Virus record (IMG/VR): IMGVR_UViG_3300025652_000622
Location: 1 to 22,282 of that record
Length of the DNA stretch: 22,282 bases
From: a virus
Strand: one strand, 5' to 3'
The position numbers were made by a program, and so were the translations under genes. Of this stretch, positions 5,600 through 14,093 are shown one piece after another. Every line of letters starts with the position of its first letter. The first letter of the stretch is position 1. The notes under the pieces were generated by a model. It was given only the letters and a program-made list of their open reading frames with translations, had not been told where the DNA came from and did not search any database.

Positions 5600-6001
5600 C
5601 TAGCTTTCTCGGTTTTTATAGAACAAGTGTGTTCCAACTTTACTTACATACTCCAGATCATCTGCCCAGTAAGGCCAGACATAGTCAGCATGGTAGTGGG
5701 TAGTGTCTGTTCCAGGCAAGTATGTCTCAGGATCAGACAGGATAATAGCTGCTGCCTTGTAGATTTCCTTCCATGCCTGTTTGTCTAGGTAGCTCATTTT
5801 TGCAGGGTCATCAGTTAGACCATCGTGTGTCCAGCTGAACTGTTGTTTCTGATAAACTACCTCACAAATGGTATCAGGATAACCGCTAGACTCAACTCGA
5901 TTAAGAGTTACTTCAGCTACCATTTGCTGACCGATTAAAGGTTCATTACGAGCCTCAAAAAACATATTAAGTGCTAGACACATTGTTGCTGTCATAATCA
6001 T
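5600..6001 (-). CDS. SleB-type cell-wall hydrolase (probable endolysin)
   Basis: 133 aa, essentially one Hydrolase_2 (SleB) domain. Diagnostic segments are CLALNMFFEARNE (8-20, Glu16 being the expected catalytic acid), VAEVTLNRV (28-36), YPDTICEVVYQKQQFSWT (41-58), THYHADYV (101-108) and GTHLFYKN (123-130). This family cleaves the peptidoglycan glycan strand and is widespread as a phage endolysin. No signal peptide or membrane anchor is visible, so a holin-type partner would be needed for release; the small membrane proteins on either side are candidates. SD AAAGGAGA lies 8 nt upstream of the ATG; an in-frame ATG two codons later is an alternative start. Confidence 0.88.
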   Translation of the reverse strand: MIMTATMCLALNMFFEARNEPLIGQQMVAEVTLNRVESSGYPDTICEVVYQKQQFSWTHDGLTDDPAKMSYLDKQAWKEIYKAAAIILSDPETYLPGTDTTHYHADYVWPYWADDLEYVSKVGTHLFYKNRES

Positions 6002-6014
6002 CAGGCATTCTCCT

Positions 6015-6143
6015 TTAGTTTATAGGGCTAGAAGTAATAATAGAGTTTTTGCTACCAATAATATTCATGCACTGCGAGAATATATTGAATACAAATACTA
6101 TTAGAAAAAATCCAGAGTACTTTATTATGGAGTTAATTTTCAT
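6015..6143 (-). CDS. Hypothetical small membrane protein, 42 aa
   Basis: MKINSIIKYSGFFLIVFVFN is followed by IFSQCMNIIGSKNSIITSSPIN: a basic N-terminus, one hydrophobic segment (about 10-24) and a short polar tail. The ATG lies inside the end of the preceding 101-aa gene (overlap 11 nt, other frame), and the stop is 13 nt before the hydrolase start. The Cys after the hydrophobic stretch is not in a convincing lipobox. It could be a signal-anchored lysis accessory; function unknown. Confidence 0.55.
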   Translation of the reverse strand: MKINSIIKYSGFFLIVFVFNIFSQCMNIIGSKNSIITSSPIN

Positions 6144-6438
6144 TTAGATCTTCCTTTTTATTTTTTACTGGTATTTTAGATATTAACCAATTCACAGCAT
6201 TTTTAAGCTTTTCTTCTTTTTCTTTCTCACCCTTAATTGCCCAAGCGATGAGATCTAAAACAAACAGACCAGTGCAAAAGACAATACTTCGTGGCTCAAG
6301 CACGCCCGCTATCCCAATTACTAGTAACACCCAAAAAATTGGAACTCTATAAACAATACCGTGAGCAACTGTTTTTGCCCAAACAATCCTTATTGTTAGT
6401 CCCAACATAGCTGCTATGAGAACTGCGTAAATTAACAT
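6133..6438 (-). CDS. Membrane protein with about three spans, 101 aa
   Basis: Hydrophobic segments at about residues 2-20, 32-48 and 51-68 are followed by a highly charged Lys/Glu tail (about 69-101). An AAAGGAAAACAAT SD supports the ATG. Multi-span topology, short length, charged cytoplasmic tail and position just upstream of the cell-wall hydrolase fit a class I-type holin, but no holin family is recognised by sequence, so this stays a suggestion. Confidence 0.7.
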   Translation of the reverse strand: MLIYAVLIAAMLGLTIRIVWAKTVAHGIVYRVPIFWVLLVIGIAGVLEPRSIVFCTGLFVLDLIAWAIKGEKEKEEKLKNAVNWLISKIPVKNKKEDLNEN

Positions 6439-6457
6439 ATTGTTTTCCTTTCAAGGT

Positions 6458-6628
6458 TTAATAGACAACACTGCTAGTTTTAATAGCGTTTTTGTCTTGG
6501 TCATCTGTGTAGTAAACAAAAACAAACTCCCCGTTGCTTGTTTTCTTAACTTTATTTTTGCCTTTTGCTTTTTTTACAAGGCTGTAAAAAATAATAAAAG
6601 ACGCCGCCCACAACATTACTACGATCAT
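6458..6628 (-). CDS. Small single-span membrane protein, 56 aa
   Basis: Start taken at MIVVMLWAASFIIFYSL because GGAGAG lies just upstream. A GTG four codons earlier is in frame but is part of the repeated leader. One hydrophobic helix (residues 1-17) is followed by KKAKGKNKVKK and a polar C-terminal part. The N-in/C-out or reverse topology is undetermined. It is preceded by the duplicated leader module, suggesting its own promoter. Function unknown. Confidence 0.65.
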   Translation of the reverse strand: MIVVMLWAASFIIFYSLVKKAKGKNKVKKTSNGEFVFVYYTDDQDKNAIKTSSVVY

Positions 6629-6638
6629 TTTTCTCTCC

Positions 6639-6755
6639 ACTTGGGTTATTGATATATTGTTATATCATTATAGATGCATTGTTTTTCTTACTTTTTTGTA
6701 CACAAAGCCCGTACAATTGTGAAGCAGTTTTTACACTTGCTCAGGTGTTTTATTT
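6639..6755 (-). repeat. Duplicated intergenic leader module, copy A
   Basis: About 117 bases nearly identical to 7009-7125. In minus-strand order it holds the ACAC/GTGT element (6755-6724), an inverted repeat TTGTAC/GTACAA, an A-rich tract, GCATCTATAATGATATAAC, the dyad TGATATA-ACAA-TATATCA (6650-6667) and ATAACCCAAG (6649-6640). The module fills the gap between the 75-aa and 56-aa genes, whose proteins are unrelated, so the leader alone is duplicated. Confidence 0.8.
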
Positions 6756-6758
6756 TAA

Positions 6759-6986
6759 TCAATTCTCTTTGATGTTGTTAAAGAGTTTTTTGTAACGTTC
6801 TAATTCACGCTCTTGTTTCATAGCTATAGATCGCCAACTTGGCCCAGACGCATGTGCCAAAATTTTAGTTACAAATTTACGAGCAAACATTTCCGTTGGG
6901 CGTCCGCTAAATTGATTCATAAATTCTTTTGCATCACTTTCAGCTTTACGTTTTGCACGATACGTTTTGATTATGTTGATTTCCAT
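6759..6986 (-). CDS. Hypothetical basic helical protein, 75 aa
   Basis: Start taken at MEINIIKTYRAKRKAES; the SD AGAGGAAC lies 7 nt upstream. The frame extends to a GTG eight codons earlier, within the repeat leader, which is less likely. The protein is rich in Lys/Arg and probably all-helical (about 8-27 and 52-74). It may bind nucleic acid, but no family is recognised. It is sandwiched between the two copies of the duplicated leader. Confidence 0.65.
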   Translation of the reverse strand: MEINIIKTYRAKRKAESDAKEFMNQFSGRPTEMFARKFVTKILAHASGPSWRSIAMKQERELERYKKLFNNIKEN

Positions 6987-7008
6987 TTTAAGTTCCTCTT
7001 GGGTTTCC

Positions 7009-7125
7009 ACTTGGGTTACTGATATATTGTTATATCATTATAGATGCCTTGTTTTTCTCACTTTTTTGTACACAAAGCCCGTACAATCGCAGAGCAGTTT
7101 ATACACATACCCAGGTGTTTTATTT
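7009..7125 (-). repeat. Duplicated intergenic leader module, copy B
   Basis: Counterpart of 6639-6755, containing the dyad TGATATA-ACAA-TATATCA (7020-7037), GCATCTATAATG just upstream of it, an inverted repeat with GTACAA arms, and the ACAC/GTGT element at 7094-7125. It separates the 58-aa gene from the 75-aa gene. Differences from copy A are mostly single substitutions clustered between the sub-elements, which suggests the sub-elements are under constraint. Confidence 0.8.
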
Positions 7126-7301
7126 TATTTATATTTTGGCTTATAATAGAAAACATAAGCCAAGGGTATAGCCCCAAAGATAACAGTGAGGATAGCCCAC
7201 AGCCAAGGGTTTTGGCCATTGTATTTAGCCATAAGAAAGCTAATACGAGCGAGAAGACCTATACACACTACTGTGTAGATTGTAAACAGAATAACAATCA
7301 T
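7125..7301 (-). CDS. Small two-span membrane protein, 58 aa
   Basis: MIVILFTIYTVVCIGLLARI is followed by a polar link (KYNGQNPW) and a second hydrophobic stretch, LWAILTVIFGAIPLAYVF, ending in the basic tail YYKPKYK. An AAAGGAAATAAAAA SD precedes the ATG. The helical-hairpin topology fits small holin-like or superinfection-immunity-like phage proteins, but the sequence identifies neither. It is the first gene after the tape-measure terminator and follows copy 4 of the leader dyad. Confidence 0.7.
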   Translation of the reverse strand: MIVILFTIYTVVCIGLLARISFLMAKYNGQNPWLWAILTVIFGAIPLAYVFYYKPKYK

Positions 7302-7319
7302 TTTTTATTTCCTTTAACA

Positions 7320-7357
7320 CTTGGGTTATTGATATATGTTATATCATTATAGATGCC
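7320..7357 (-). promoter_or_regulatory. Leader dyad element, copy 4 (candidate phage promoter)
   Basis: The dyad TGATATA-ACA-TATATCA (7330-7346) is preceded on the minus strand by GGCATCTATAA and followed by ATAACCCAAGTG. It sits about 58 nt after the strong terminator that closes the tape-measure transcript and 29 nt before the 58-aa gene's start. This is where a promoter would be needed to start a new unit. The upstream stretch also carries the 15-nt repeat at 7391-7405. Confidence 0.6.
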
Positions 7358-7390
7358 TTGTTTTTCTCGCTTTTTTGTGTAGTTTTTTGC

Positions 7391-7405
7391 TGACGTATTT
7401 GATAA
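7391..7405 (-). repeat. 15-nt leader repeat, copy 2
   Basis: TTATCAAATACGTCA on the minus strand, identical to 1492-1478. It directly follows the tape-measure terminator T-tract and precedes leader dyad copy 4. Confidence 0.6.
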
Positions 7406-7429
7406 AAAAGGCCACCCCGAAGGGTGACC
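7404..7429 (-). terminator. Rho-independent terminator after the tape measure gene
   Basis: An 8-bp stem, GGTCACCC / GGGTGGCC, with a UUCG tetraloop is followed by six T on the minus strand (plus 7404-7409). It lies 25 nt after the tape-measure stop codon and marks the end of the morphogenesis transcript. Confidence 0.92.
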
Positions 7430-7454
7430 ATTAAGTTTTATTTTGATAAACTAG

Positions 7455-10400
7455 TTATCGACGGTAGTTGCTCTCTTTATTCTGAGAGTTCACACCTTGA
7501 GCAATAGAAGGCATCATCTTGATAATCTCTTTACGAGTTTGTCTAGAGATGTCACCTGTTACAGAGAGGTTAACTACTGTTTGATTGCTGCCATTGTTTC
7601 CAGAGTTACTCTTTAGCAATTCCGCAGTCCGTTGACTTGGTAGGACATACTCACCTGGGGTAAGCATGACAGGTACACTATCTTTACCTGCTTGTCCAAT
7701 GTTGGGGTTAACAAGACCTCCAGCAGCTCTCATTTGAACAATACCGCCAGTGTGAAGCGGAGCACCACTAAGGGCTCCAAGTATAGAGCTTAGGAAACCT
7801 CCGCCGCCGCTGAACATCCCAGAGAGCCCTTCGAAGATACTAGAAAGACCCTCACCAAGAGAGCCAAGTATGCTTGTAAATCCTGCAGAGAGACCAGAAA
7901 GTAGACCTCCGTCTTCCATACCTTCCAGACCGGCTTCAATACCTGTCTTGACCTCAATTCCAGCATTGTTTCCAACACTAGAAGCGCTGCCCATAAGCTT
8001 AGAAAAGAAAGTATCAAACATTGTGTCTAGATTAGAAGCTCTAAAGAAAGCCTGTGTAAAGGAATCTACAACCGTGTCAATAATGTTCTCACTTATAGAG
8101 TCAAGCAAACTTGTAAAGAAATCCTCCATAGAGCTTTCGCCTTTAAGGAGTGATTTAAAACTCTCTGCAAAGGCACTTCTAATATTATCAGAAGCTGCCA
8201 TTGAGTCAGAGGTTATGTTAGCCAACAATTCTTGTTGGTATTCTAGCTCTCTGGTTATATTAGATTTTGTCTCATAATCCAGATTAGAAGCATCGTTTAG
8301 CTGAAGTTGTAAATCAAGTATACGCCTTCCGATGGTTTCTGCTTGAGCACTTTTACCAACTTGCTCAGGATCTAGTCCAAAGGCAGAGTAAGCTTCGTTT
8401 GCTTGGGCCACGCTACCTTGAGTTAAGATATCTAAGATCTCAAGTTTTTGGGCGCGGATTGCTACAAGAGAAGCTTGTCTCGCCTTACTGTCACCTAGTG
8501 CCGCATTAACAATAGCCTTTTGTGCCTTCTCAATTTGTGAAAGAGGGCCTTTCAAGGAGTTAATTGCTTTTCTAGAGAGAGAAGCTGCCATTTCAATATC
8601 AAGCGCAAAACCGCTATCACTTAGTGAACCAACAAACTTTTCAAATACAGTTTCAGTGTCTCCCCCTTTAGACCCAGCCCCCGTGTAGTCTGTTGGCTTA
8701 ACTAGGTTTGTTCTTATAGAGTCAACAATGGCATTTAGAGCAGCTTCTTTTGCTAACAGCTCTGCAGCTTGTTCAGGACTAGGGAGAGAGCCCGCTGCCG
8801 CAGCAGCTGCGATAACCGCAGTAAGTACTGCAATTTCTGTTTGAGCATCCGTAATCTTCTTAAGCGTTGCCGAATCTAGCTGTAGAACTTTATTAAAATC
8901 AAATTCTACATTAGCAAACCTAGAAAAAGCATCAGACAAGAGTTGGCTAGGCTGTGAAGCTGCTGACAACCTAGTTGTTAGCTCCGTTAGTTGTACCCCA
9001 TAACTATTTAGACGAGCAACTTCCGAAGGGGTAACAATACCACCTGAGTCCTTGGCTTGTTGCATAGCCAGAGCTAGGGTGTCATAGTTGGCTTTCAGCT
9101 GTGCGATATTATCTATTTCAGCAGGATCAACGGCAAACAAGTTTGTCTGACTTATTTGGCCAAACTGGCTTCCAAACTGGTCAAAAGCACTTTTAGCAAC
9201 TGTAATTTTGTCGGTAATGTTAGAGAAGCTTGTTGAAAGAACAGCTGCGTTGTCTCCGAGATTCTTTTGAGCGGTTGAAAGTTCAGTGGTAAGAGCGTTA
9301 AGTCTTTCTAGCTCAGCGGGGGTATTAGCAAAAGGTTTAATTTTAGCAATCTCAAATTCAAGATCGTAGATTTCCCTTAAACCTTGCTTTACACCATCTA
9401 GGTTCATACCTTCCGCAAAAGAAATAGAAGCATTTTGCTCAGATGCTTGAGACAACACGCCAACAGTATCCGTTGCTACAGGGCGACGAACTGCCATAGC
9501 GCTTTCAGTTGCTGCTGCAATGTCTGAATCAAGTTGGTATATCTTAGCTAAGATAGTGTCAGAAAGACCCCCAAACATCTCTGCTAGGGCTTTTTGTTGT
9601 TCATCAGCACCTAGTAAAGTAAACTCATCAATATTAAAATCAGGAGTGTTACTAGTGATAAGGTTGGCCCTAGTCCCCATAAGCTCATTTATATTACTAA
9701 CTTCACCCTGATCGAAAGGTGCTCTTTCAAGGTTAGTTTTAAAGCTTTTCTGGGTTAGGATTTCTAAGTCAGTAAAGAAGGCTTCTCTAAAAGCACTCAT
9801 TTCATCAAACTTGCTAATTGCCCCCTGCCTTCCTCTTGCAACATCAAAATTACTTTGAAGATCAGCAGGGAGTTCTTTTGCTAGAGGATCCATAATTGCT
9901 CTAATCATAAGAGCGATAGCACTTGGATTGTCAGCAATTGAGCTAAAGTCGTTACCTGATGACATCGCCAAAGAAATGGCATCTACCATTTCACCAGTCA
10001 AATCACCCTTGGTTGTTGAAAGGGTTTGTAGAATATCTTTAAAATACTGAGGAAGATCGTCGCCGAGGGCCATTAAAGCATCCGCTGCAAAGGCTTGACG
10101 GCTTGCTACTTCCTCAAAGTCATATTTACCAGACGCCAACTGAGCAAAAAGCTGTTCTTGTAGTGTAAGCGCTCTGCCTTTTGTTGGGTCTTCTGTAGCA
10201 TTCCGACCAATAAGTGAAGCCCCCATGCTATCCCTAAGACGCAGTTTAAGGGGATCCATTCCACCTTCATTAACTGCCTCTCGAATAACCTCTGCCCAAC
10301 CAACACCGCCAATTGCTTGAGTTAAAACGTCTTCTATTTTTTTAGAAACACCGGTTGCTGCACCTGAAGTAGTTGAGCCTTCGCCCTTAGCTAAAAGATT

Positions 10401-13400
10401 AGCAGTCTCTCTAGTATTTTCTTCAATCTTTAGACGAGTTGCTTCTGTTAGTCTGCCAAAAACAGCAACTTCTCTATTGCCGTCTTTAGTGAGGCTTGCT
10501 TGTTCTCTTGCTAGTTTTTCTAGCTCCAGTAATTCAGAGTTAGAACGACCAACTAAGGAAGAATTCGCAAGAGAAAAAGTTAGCTCATTAGAACCTTTAA
10601 GTAAGTCTTTGTTCTTCAAGCCTTTTGCTTCTTTTGCTGAAACACTTAAACTTTTTCTAATAGTCTCTCTTGTTGATAGCGCATCCTTTTTGATAAGTCT
10701 AAAGAAGACACCAAAACGAGTAAGACTGTCCTTGATGCGATCTTTAATAGTATCGCCCTTACCAAAGATATAAGCCGCAATCCCTCCGGTTAGTAAAATT
10801 GCAGCGGAAGCTATAGCAGTAATAATTAGAATCGGAATAGCTGCAAAGAAAGCGCTGAGAGCTGCGCTAAAGCCCGCACCAAACGCTGCGCCAGCTGTAG
10901 CTCCAAACCCCGAGAATGCTGTTAATAACCTCTGAAACCCTGCTTTTATTGCAGAAATAGGAGTTGACTTTGCAAGAGCTGCAAAGAGGCCTTTTACTGC
11001 TGGTATGGTTTTTGACACAATAGTGTCACCAAATAAAATAAGGGCAGTCGCACCAAGGGTTAAGGCACCGTTAAAGATACCATCAGAGCTGTTACCATCA
11101 GAACCATCACTGGCTTTTGCAAACGTCGAGGTTACTGCAGTAGCAAGCACCGCCAAAGCACCAATTTTTGCAAGTCTAATAGCAGCTGTTTTGCTAAAGC
11201 TGCCAAAGAAACCAGAGGCCCTAGTTGTAGCCGCCTTCCAAACTTTAACAAAGATGTTAGACGAAGATAGGTTTATAGCTAACATTTTTGAAAGAGATGA
11301 CCTTACAGATCCCAAATCAAAAATATTAGAAAAGATACCAGATACCTTGCTAACATTAATAGACGACACTTTTGAAATAACGCCACTTAACACGTTATTA
11401 AACGTGGAAACAATTGCGTTCACTTTCGCAGGGTCTCCTAGTACTGCTTGTTGCATTACCGAAGCGCCAATACCAACAATAGCAGCCCCTGTTGTGCCGA
11501 TCAAGTCCCCTAGCAACATCTCAGCGCCAATAATATAGCCGCTTAAGGAAGCCAAGGCGGTTAAACCCCTCCTTCTGCTTCTTTGTGCAAGGTCTTGTGA
11601 AAGGCCGTCAAGCTGATCTCTGCTTGCACCTATAATTTGTTTCCTAGCAACATCAGGGTTACTACCAACAAACAAGTCGTAAAGCATGCCCTTCTTTTGC
11701 TTTGCACCTAGAATAGTTAAAGCAGAGGTTGCGAAACCTAAGAACTGCGTCCTCACCCCTTTAAAGAATACTGCTGCTGCAACACCCCCATAGAGTAAGG
11801 TTGTTAGCAGTCCACCGCCAGGTACGAAAGAAAGTATTTTTGCAGGAAGACCTACTATGCTATTGCCAATAGCGTCAGCTAAACCTTCACCAAAGGCTAT
11901 GGCCACTCTTGTGAGTGCTTGTAGTATTTGAGGGATGTTGCTTACGATGCTATCAATAACTGCGCCAACAGTGTTTCCCAAACCATAAGCAACAGACTCG
12001 AAGAAACCACTTTTCAAAATAGCGTTATCGAAAGCTGTTACAATTGCTGTGAAAACAGTAAGATAGAGCAGTGGGTTAAATTTTGATAAAAAGTTTGTAT
12101 ACAAGCTAGGCGCAAACGCTCTTGATAGTGCACCCGCAGCTAGCACAGATATAAAACCTGCAACTGCTGGGAATTGTTTTCTTAAGGTATTAAAAGCGTC
12201 TGAGAACCCATTTGAAAGACTCGATGCAAGCGGGCCTGCAATGTCTACTACGTAGTCTCTTGCTTTTAATGCTTTTAGGTTTATGCTTGATACTGTTAAT
12301 TTAAAGTTTATGTCTGTATCTAAGTCTTTGAAAGACCACAAAGCATACAGGTCTTTAAAGTAATTTGAAACGCCACCTGCAAAGTTTTTAACAACTGCTA
12401 AAGTTTTTGGAAGAAACTCTTGTGCTTTATCTAAAACACCTTCCATAAGGTCTGTCCACCAAGAGTTTTGTATAACTTCGTCGTACAACCAAAAGAATTT
12501 TCTCTCAATAAAATTAATAGATTTTTCTATAATTTTAACAGTATCCCCTAGTGCTGAAGTTGCAATACTTTTAACTTGAGACATTAGGTTGCTAAGGCTT
12601 TTGAAACCCTTAGTAAAAGAGTTATTGAAAGTATTATCAATTGAATTGCCTAGAATTCTGAAGCCCTGGGCTAGCTGGATTATGGCAACTCTAAAAGCTA
12701 CATAAATTTTAGAAGTAGAAACAATACTTGATATTCTTTTAAAAGCTCTTTCAATAACAACTAAGGACTTACCAAAGCGTTCAAAAGACACGTACTTAAA
12801 TGTGGTTAAGTCTTGTTTAAAAACACCAAAGTATCTTCCTAGTTTAATAAACCCAAAAGTAACTTTTCTAAAAGTTGTTTCAACCCTGTTACCAATGTTG
12901 TACCATCGCTTACCGTAGGTATCAATAGCATAGGACAAACCCTTTAGATTTTCCCCAAGCTCTATTAAACTCTTAGAGTTGAATATTCTTGAGAATGCAC
13001 CTTGGAATCCTGTTCCAATCACCTTACTAAGGGTTGCTTTTAACTTAATTGCTGTTCTGTTTGCAAAGGCAAAGACAGTCAAATCCAACGCTTGCAAAGC
13101 TGCAGAGACTTGTTGGAAGAACGTCCTTACTGGAGACACAAAGCGTGGTAAGGCATCGACTGCACGTTGAATAATTGAGCCAATAACTGAGCCAAGCCCA
13201 GACGCAACTGAAATAATCCCGTTAAAGCTATTCTTAAAGTTGAGAATAGTATCCGACACTGAGCCAACTATTTGTGATTTATTTGCTTCAATATACGAAG
13301 ATAGCCGAAGTATTTTGTCTGTATAACTAGAGGTAATATTTAGCTGTTTACTTATTTCTCCTGTTACACGACCAACTTGATCTTTCAAAGTAGTCATTGC

Positions 13401-14093
13401 CTGTGCAGAAGTAATCTCAAGTGTAGAGAATTCGTGGTTTAATTTTTCAGATTGGGATAGCAAAGCATCGAATACAACTGAAGTAGTTAGTTCACCTTGC
13501 TCTGCTAACTTCCTAAGAGCGCCACGAGGCTTGCCCATTGAGTCTGCAATAGCTTGTGCTAGTCTAGGGGCTTGTTCTAGAACAGAGTTAAGTTCTTCAC
13601 CCCGTAGTGTTCCAGAAGCCAAACCCTGACCAAGCTGAGTCAAGGCAGCACGAGCAGATTCAACTGAACCACCAGAAATAGCAATAGATTTGTTTACAGA
13701 CTCAACAGCCTTAAGAATATCTTCAGAGCTCTTACCTGCGCCCTGTAACGCTAGACCAAATCTGTTAAAAGTTTCAGCGGCAAGATCAACTGGCTGACCT
13801 GTTCTTCTTGAGATGTTGTATAGTTTGTCTAGTGTTGTGTTTAACTCTTTTGTACGTCCGGTTACAAGGGCAACCCTGTTCTCCATACTTGTTAAAGAGT
13901 CAGTAGTTCGGTTAATGCCTCTTGTAACAGAGGTTGCTGCAAACGCAGCGCCAATACCAACAGCAAGGGATTTGAAGGCATTTGTTAAGCCTTTTACGTT
14001 TCTATCTATGCTGCCAATTGATTTCTCTAAATTATTTAAATCCCTACGGGCTTGAGTACTATTGGAACGTACTCTAATCTCTACACCACTCAT
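7455..14093 (-). CDS. Tail tape measure protein, 2212 aa
   Basis: Sets tail length and is ejected through the tube at infection. Residues about 70-250 match the phage tape-measure N-terminal domain (LGQGLASGTLRGEELNSVL, then LAQAIADSMG, then AMTTLKDQVG). Long helical stretches alternate with hydrophobic segments in the middle (for example FFAAIPILIITAIASAAILL and GGLLTTLLYGGVAAAVFF), as is usual for these proteins. The C-terminus carries the common GKDSVPVMLTPGEYVL signature, with TPGEYVL at 2145-2151. At about 0.15 nm per residue the tail would be near 330 nm. The preceding leader can fold to hide the ribosome site. A terminator follows, and no distal-tail genes come after it, which is unusual. 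SD AAGGAGAAG lies just before the ATG. Confidence 0.95.
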   Translation of the reverse strand: MSGVEIRVRSNSTQARRDLNNLEKSIGSIDRNVKGLTNAFKSLAVGIGAAFAATSVTRGINRTTDSLTSMENRVALVTGRTKELNTTLDKLYNISRRTGQPVDLAAETFNRFGLALQGAGKSSEDILKAVESVNKSIAISGGSVESARAALTQLGQGLASGTLRGEELNSVLEQAPRLAQAIADSMGKPRGALRKLAEQGELTTSVVFDALLSQSEKLNHEFSTLEITSAQAMTTLKDQVGRVTGEISKQLNITSSYTDKILRLSSYIEANKSQIVGSVSDTILNFKNSFNGIISVASGLGSVIGSIIQRAVDALPRFVSPVRTFFQQVSAALQALDLTVFAFANRTAIKLKATLSKVIGTGFQGAFSRIFNSKSLIELGENLKGLSYAIDTYGKRWYNIGNRVETTFRKVTFGFIKLGRYFGVFKQDLTTFKYVSFERFGKSLVVIERAFKRISSIVSTSKIYVAFRVAIIQLAQGFRILGNSIDNTFNNSFTKGFKSLSNLMSQVKSIATSALGDTVKIIEKSINFIERKFFWLYDEVIQNSWWTDLMEGVLDKAQEFLPKTLAVVKNFAGGVSNYFKDLYALWSFKDLDTDINFKLTVSSINLKALKARDYVVDIAGPLASSLSNGFSDAFNTLRKQFPAVAGFISVLAAGALSRAFAPSLYTNFLSKFNPLLYLTVFTAIVTAFDNAILKSGFFESVAYGLGNTVGAVIDSIVSNIPQILQALTRVAIAFGEGLADAIGNSIVGLPAKILSFVPGGGLLTTLLYGGVAAAVFFKGVRTQFLGFATSALTILGAKQKKGMLYDLFVGSNPDVARKQIIGASRDQLDGLSQDLAQRSRRRGLTALASLSGYIIGAEMLLGDLIGTTGAAIVGIGASVMQQAVLGDPAKVNAIVSTFNNVLSGVISKVSSINVSKVSGIFSNIFDLGSVRSSLSKMLAINLSSSNIFVKVWKAATTRASGFFGSFSKTAAIRLAKIGALAVLATAVTSTFAKASDGSDGNSSDGIFNGALTLGATALILFGDTIVSKTIPAVKGLFAALAKSTPISAIKAGFQRLLTAFSGFGATAGAAFGAGFSAALSAFFAAIPILIITAIASAAILLTGGIAAYIFGKGDTIKDRIKDSLTRFGVFFRLIKKDALSTRETIRKSLSVSAKEAKGLKNKDLLKGSNELTFSLANSSLVGRSNSELLELEKLAREQASLTKDGNREVAVFGRLTEATRLKIEENTRETANLLAKGEGSTTSGAATGVSKKIEDVLTQAIGGVGWAEVIREAVNEGGMDPLKLRLRDSMGASLIGRNATEDPTKGRALTLQEQLFAQLASGKYDFEEVASRQAFAADALMALGDDLPQYFKDILQTLSTTKGDLTGEMVDAISLAMSSGNDFSSIADNPSAIALMIRAIMDPLAKELPADLQSNFDVARGRQGAISKFDEMSAFREAFFTDLEILTQKSFKTNLERAPFDQGEVSNINELMGTRANLITSNTPDFNIDEFTLLGADEQQKALAEMFGGLSDTILAKIYQLDSDIAAATESAMAVRRPVATDTVGVLSQASEQNASISFAEGMNLDGVKQGLREIYDLEFEIAKIKPFANTPAELERLNALTTELSTAQKNLGDNAAVLSTSFSNITDKITVAKSAFDQFGSQFGQISQTNLFAVDPAEIDNIAQLKANYDTLALAMQQAKDSGGIVTPSEVARLNSYGVQLTELTTRLSAASQPSQLLSDAFSRFANVEFDFNKVLQLDSATLKKITDAQTEIAVLTAVIAAAAAAGSLPSPEQAAELLAKEAALNAIVDSIRTNLVKPTDYTGAGSKGGDTETVFEKFVGSLSDSGFALDIEMAASLSRKAINSLKGPLSQIEKAQKAIVNAALGDSKARQASLVAIRAQKLEILDILTQGSVAQANEAYSAFGLDPEQVGKSAQAETIGRRILDLQLQLNDASNLDYETKSNITRELEYQQELLANITSDSMAASDNIRSAFAESFKSLLKGESSMEDFFTSLLDSISENIIDTVVDSFTQAFFRASNLDTMFDTFFSKLMGSASSVGNNAGIEVKTGIEAGLEGMEDGGLLSGLSAGFTSILGSLGEGLSSIFEGLSGMFSGGGGFLSSILGALSGAPLHTGGIVQMRAAGGLVNPNIGQAGKDSVPVMLTPGEYVLPSQRTAELLKSNSGNNGSNQTVVNLSVTGDISRQTRKEIIKMMPSIAQGVNSQNKESNYRR

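Noticed and set aside
6987-7010. GTG start extending the 75-aa protein by eight residues (and the similar GTG for the 56-aa protein at 6640)
   Set aside because: Both GTGs belong to the repeated leader CCCAAGTG and have no SD; the internal ATGs follow good SDs.
6724-7125. CRISPR-like array or transposon ends at the repeated modules
   Set aside because: Only a few long, unevenly spaced copies with genes between them, no short regular spacers, and no transposase or target-site duplications.
5590-7350. TATAAT in the leader dyad elements as ordinary sigma70 -10 boxes
   Set aside because: The TATAAT is perfect, but no TTGACA-like -35 is present at 16-18 nt in any copy; the region there is A-rich. 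A host promoter is not excluded, but conservation extends over the whole dyad, pointing to something else.
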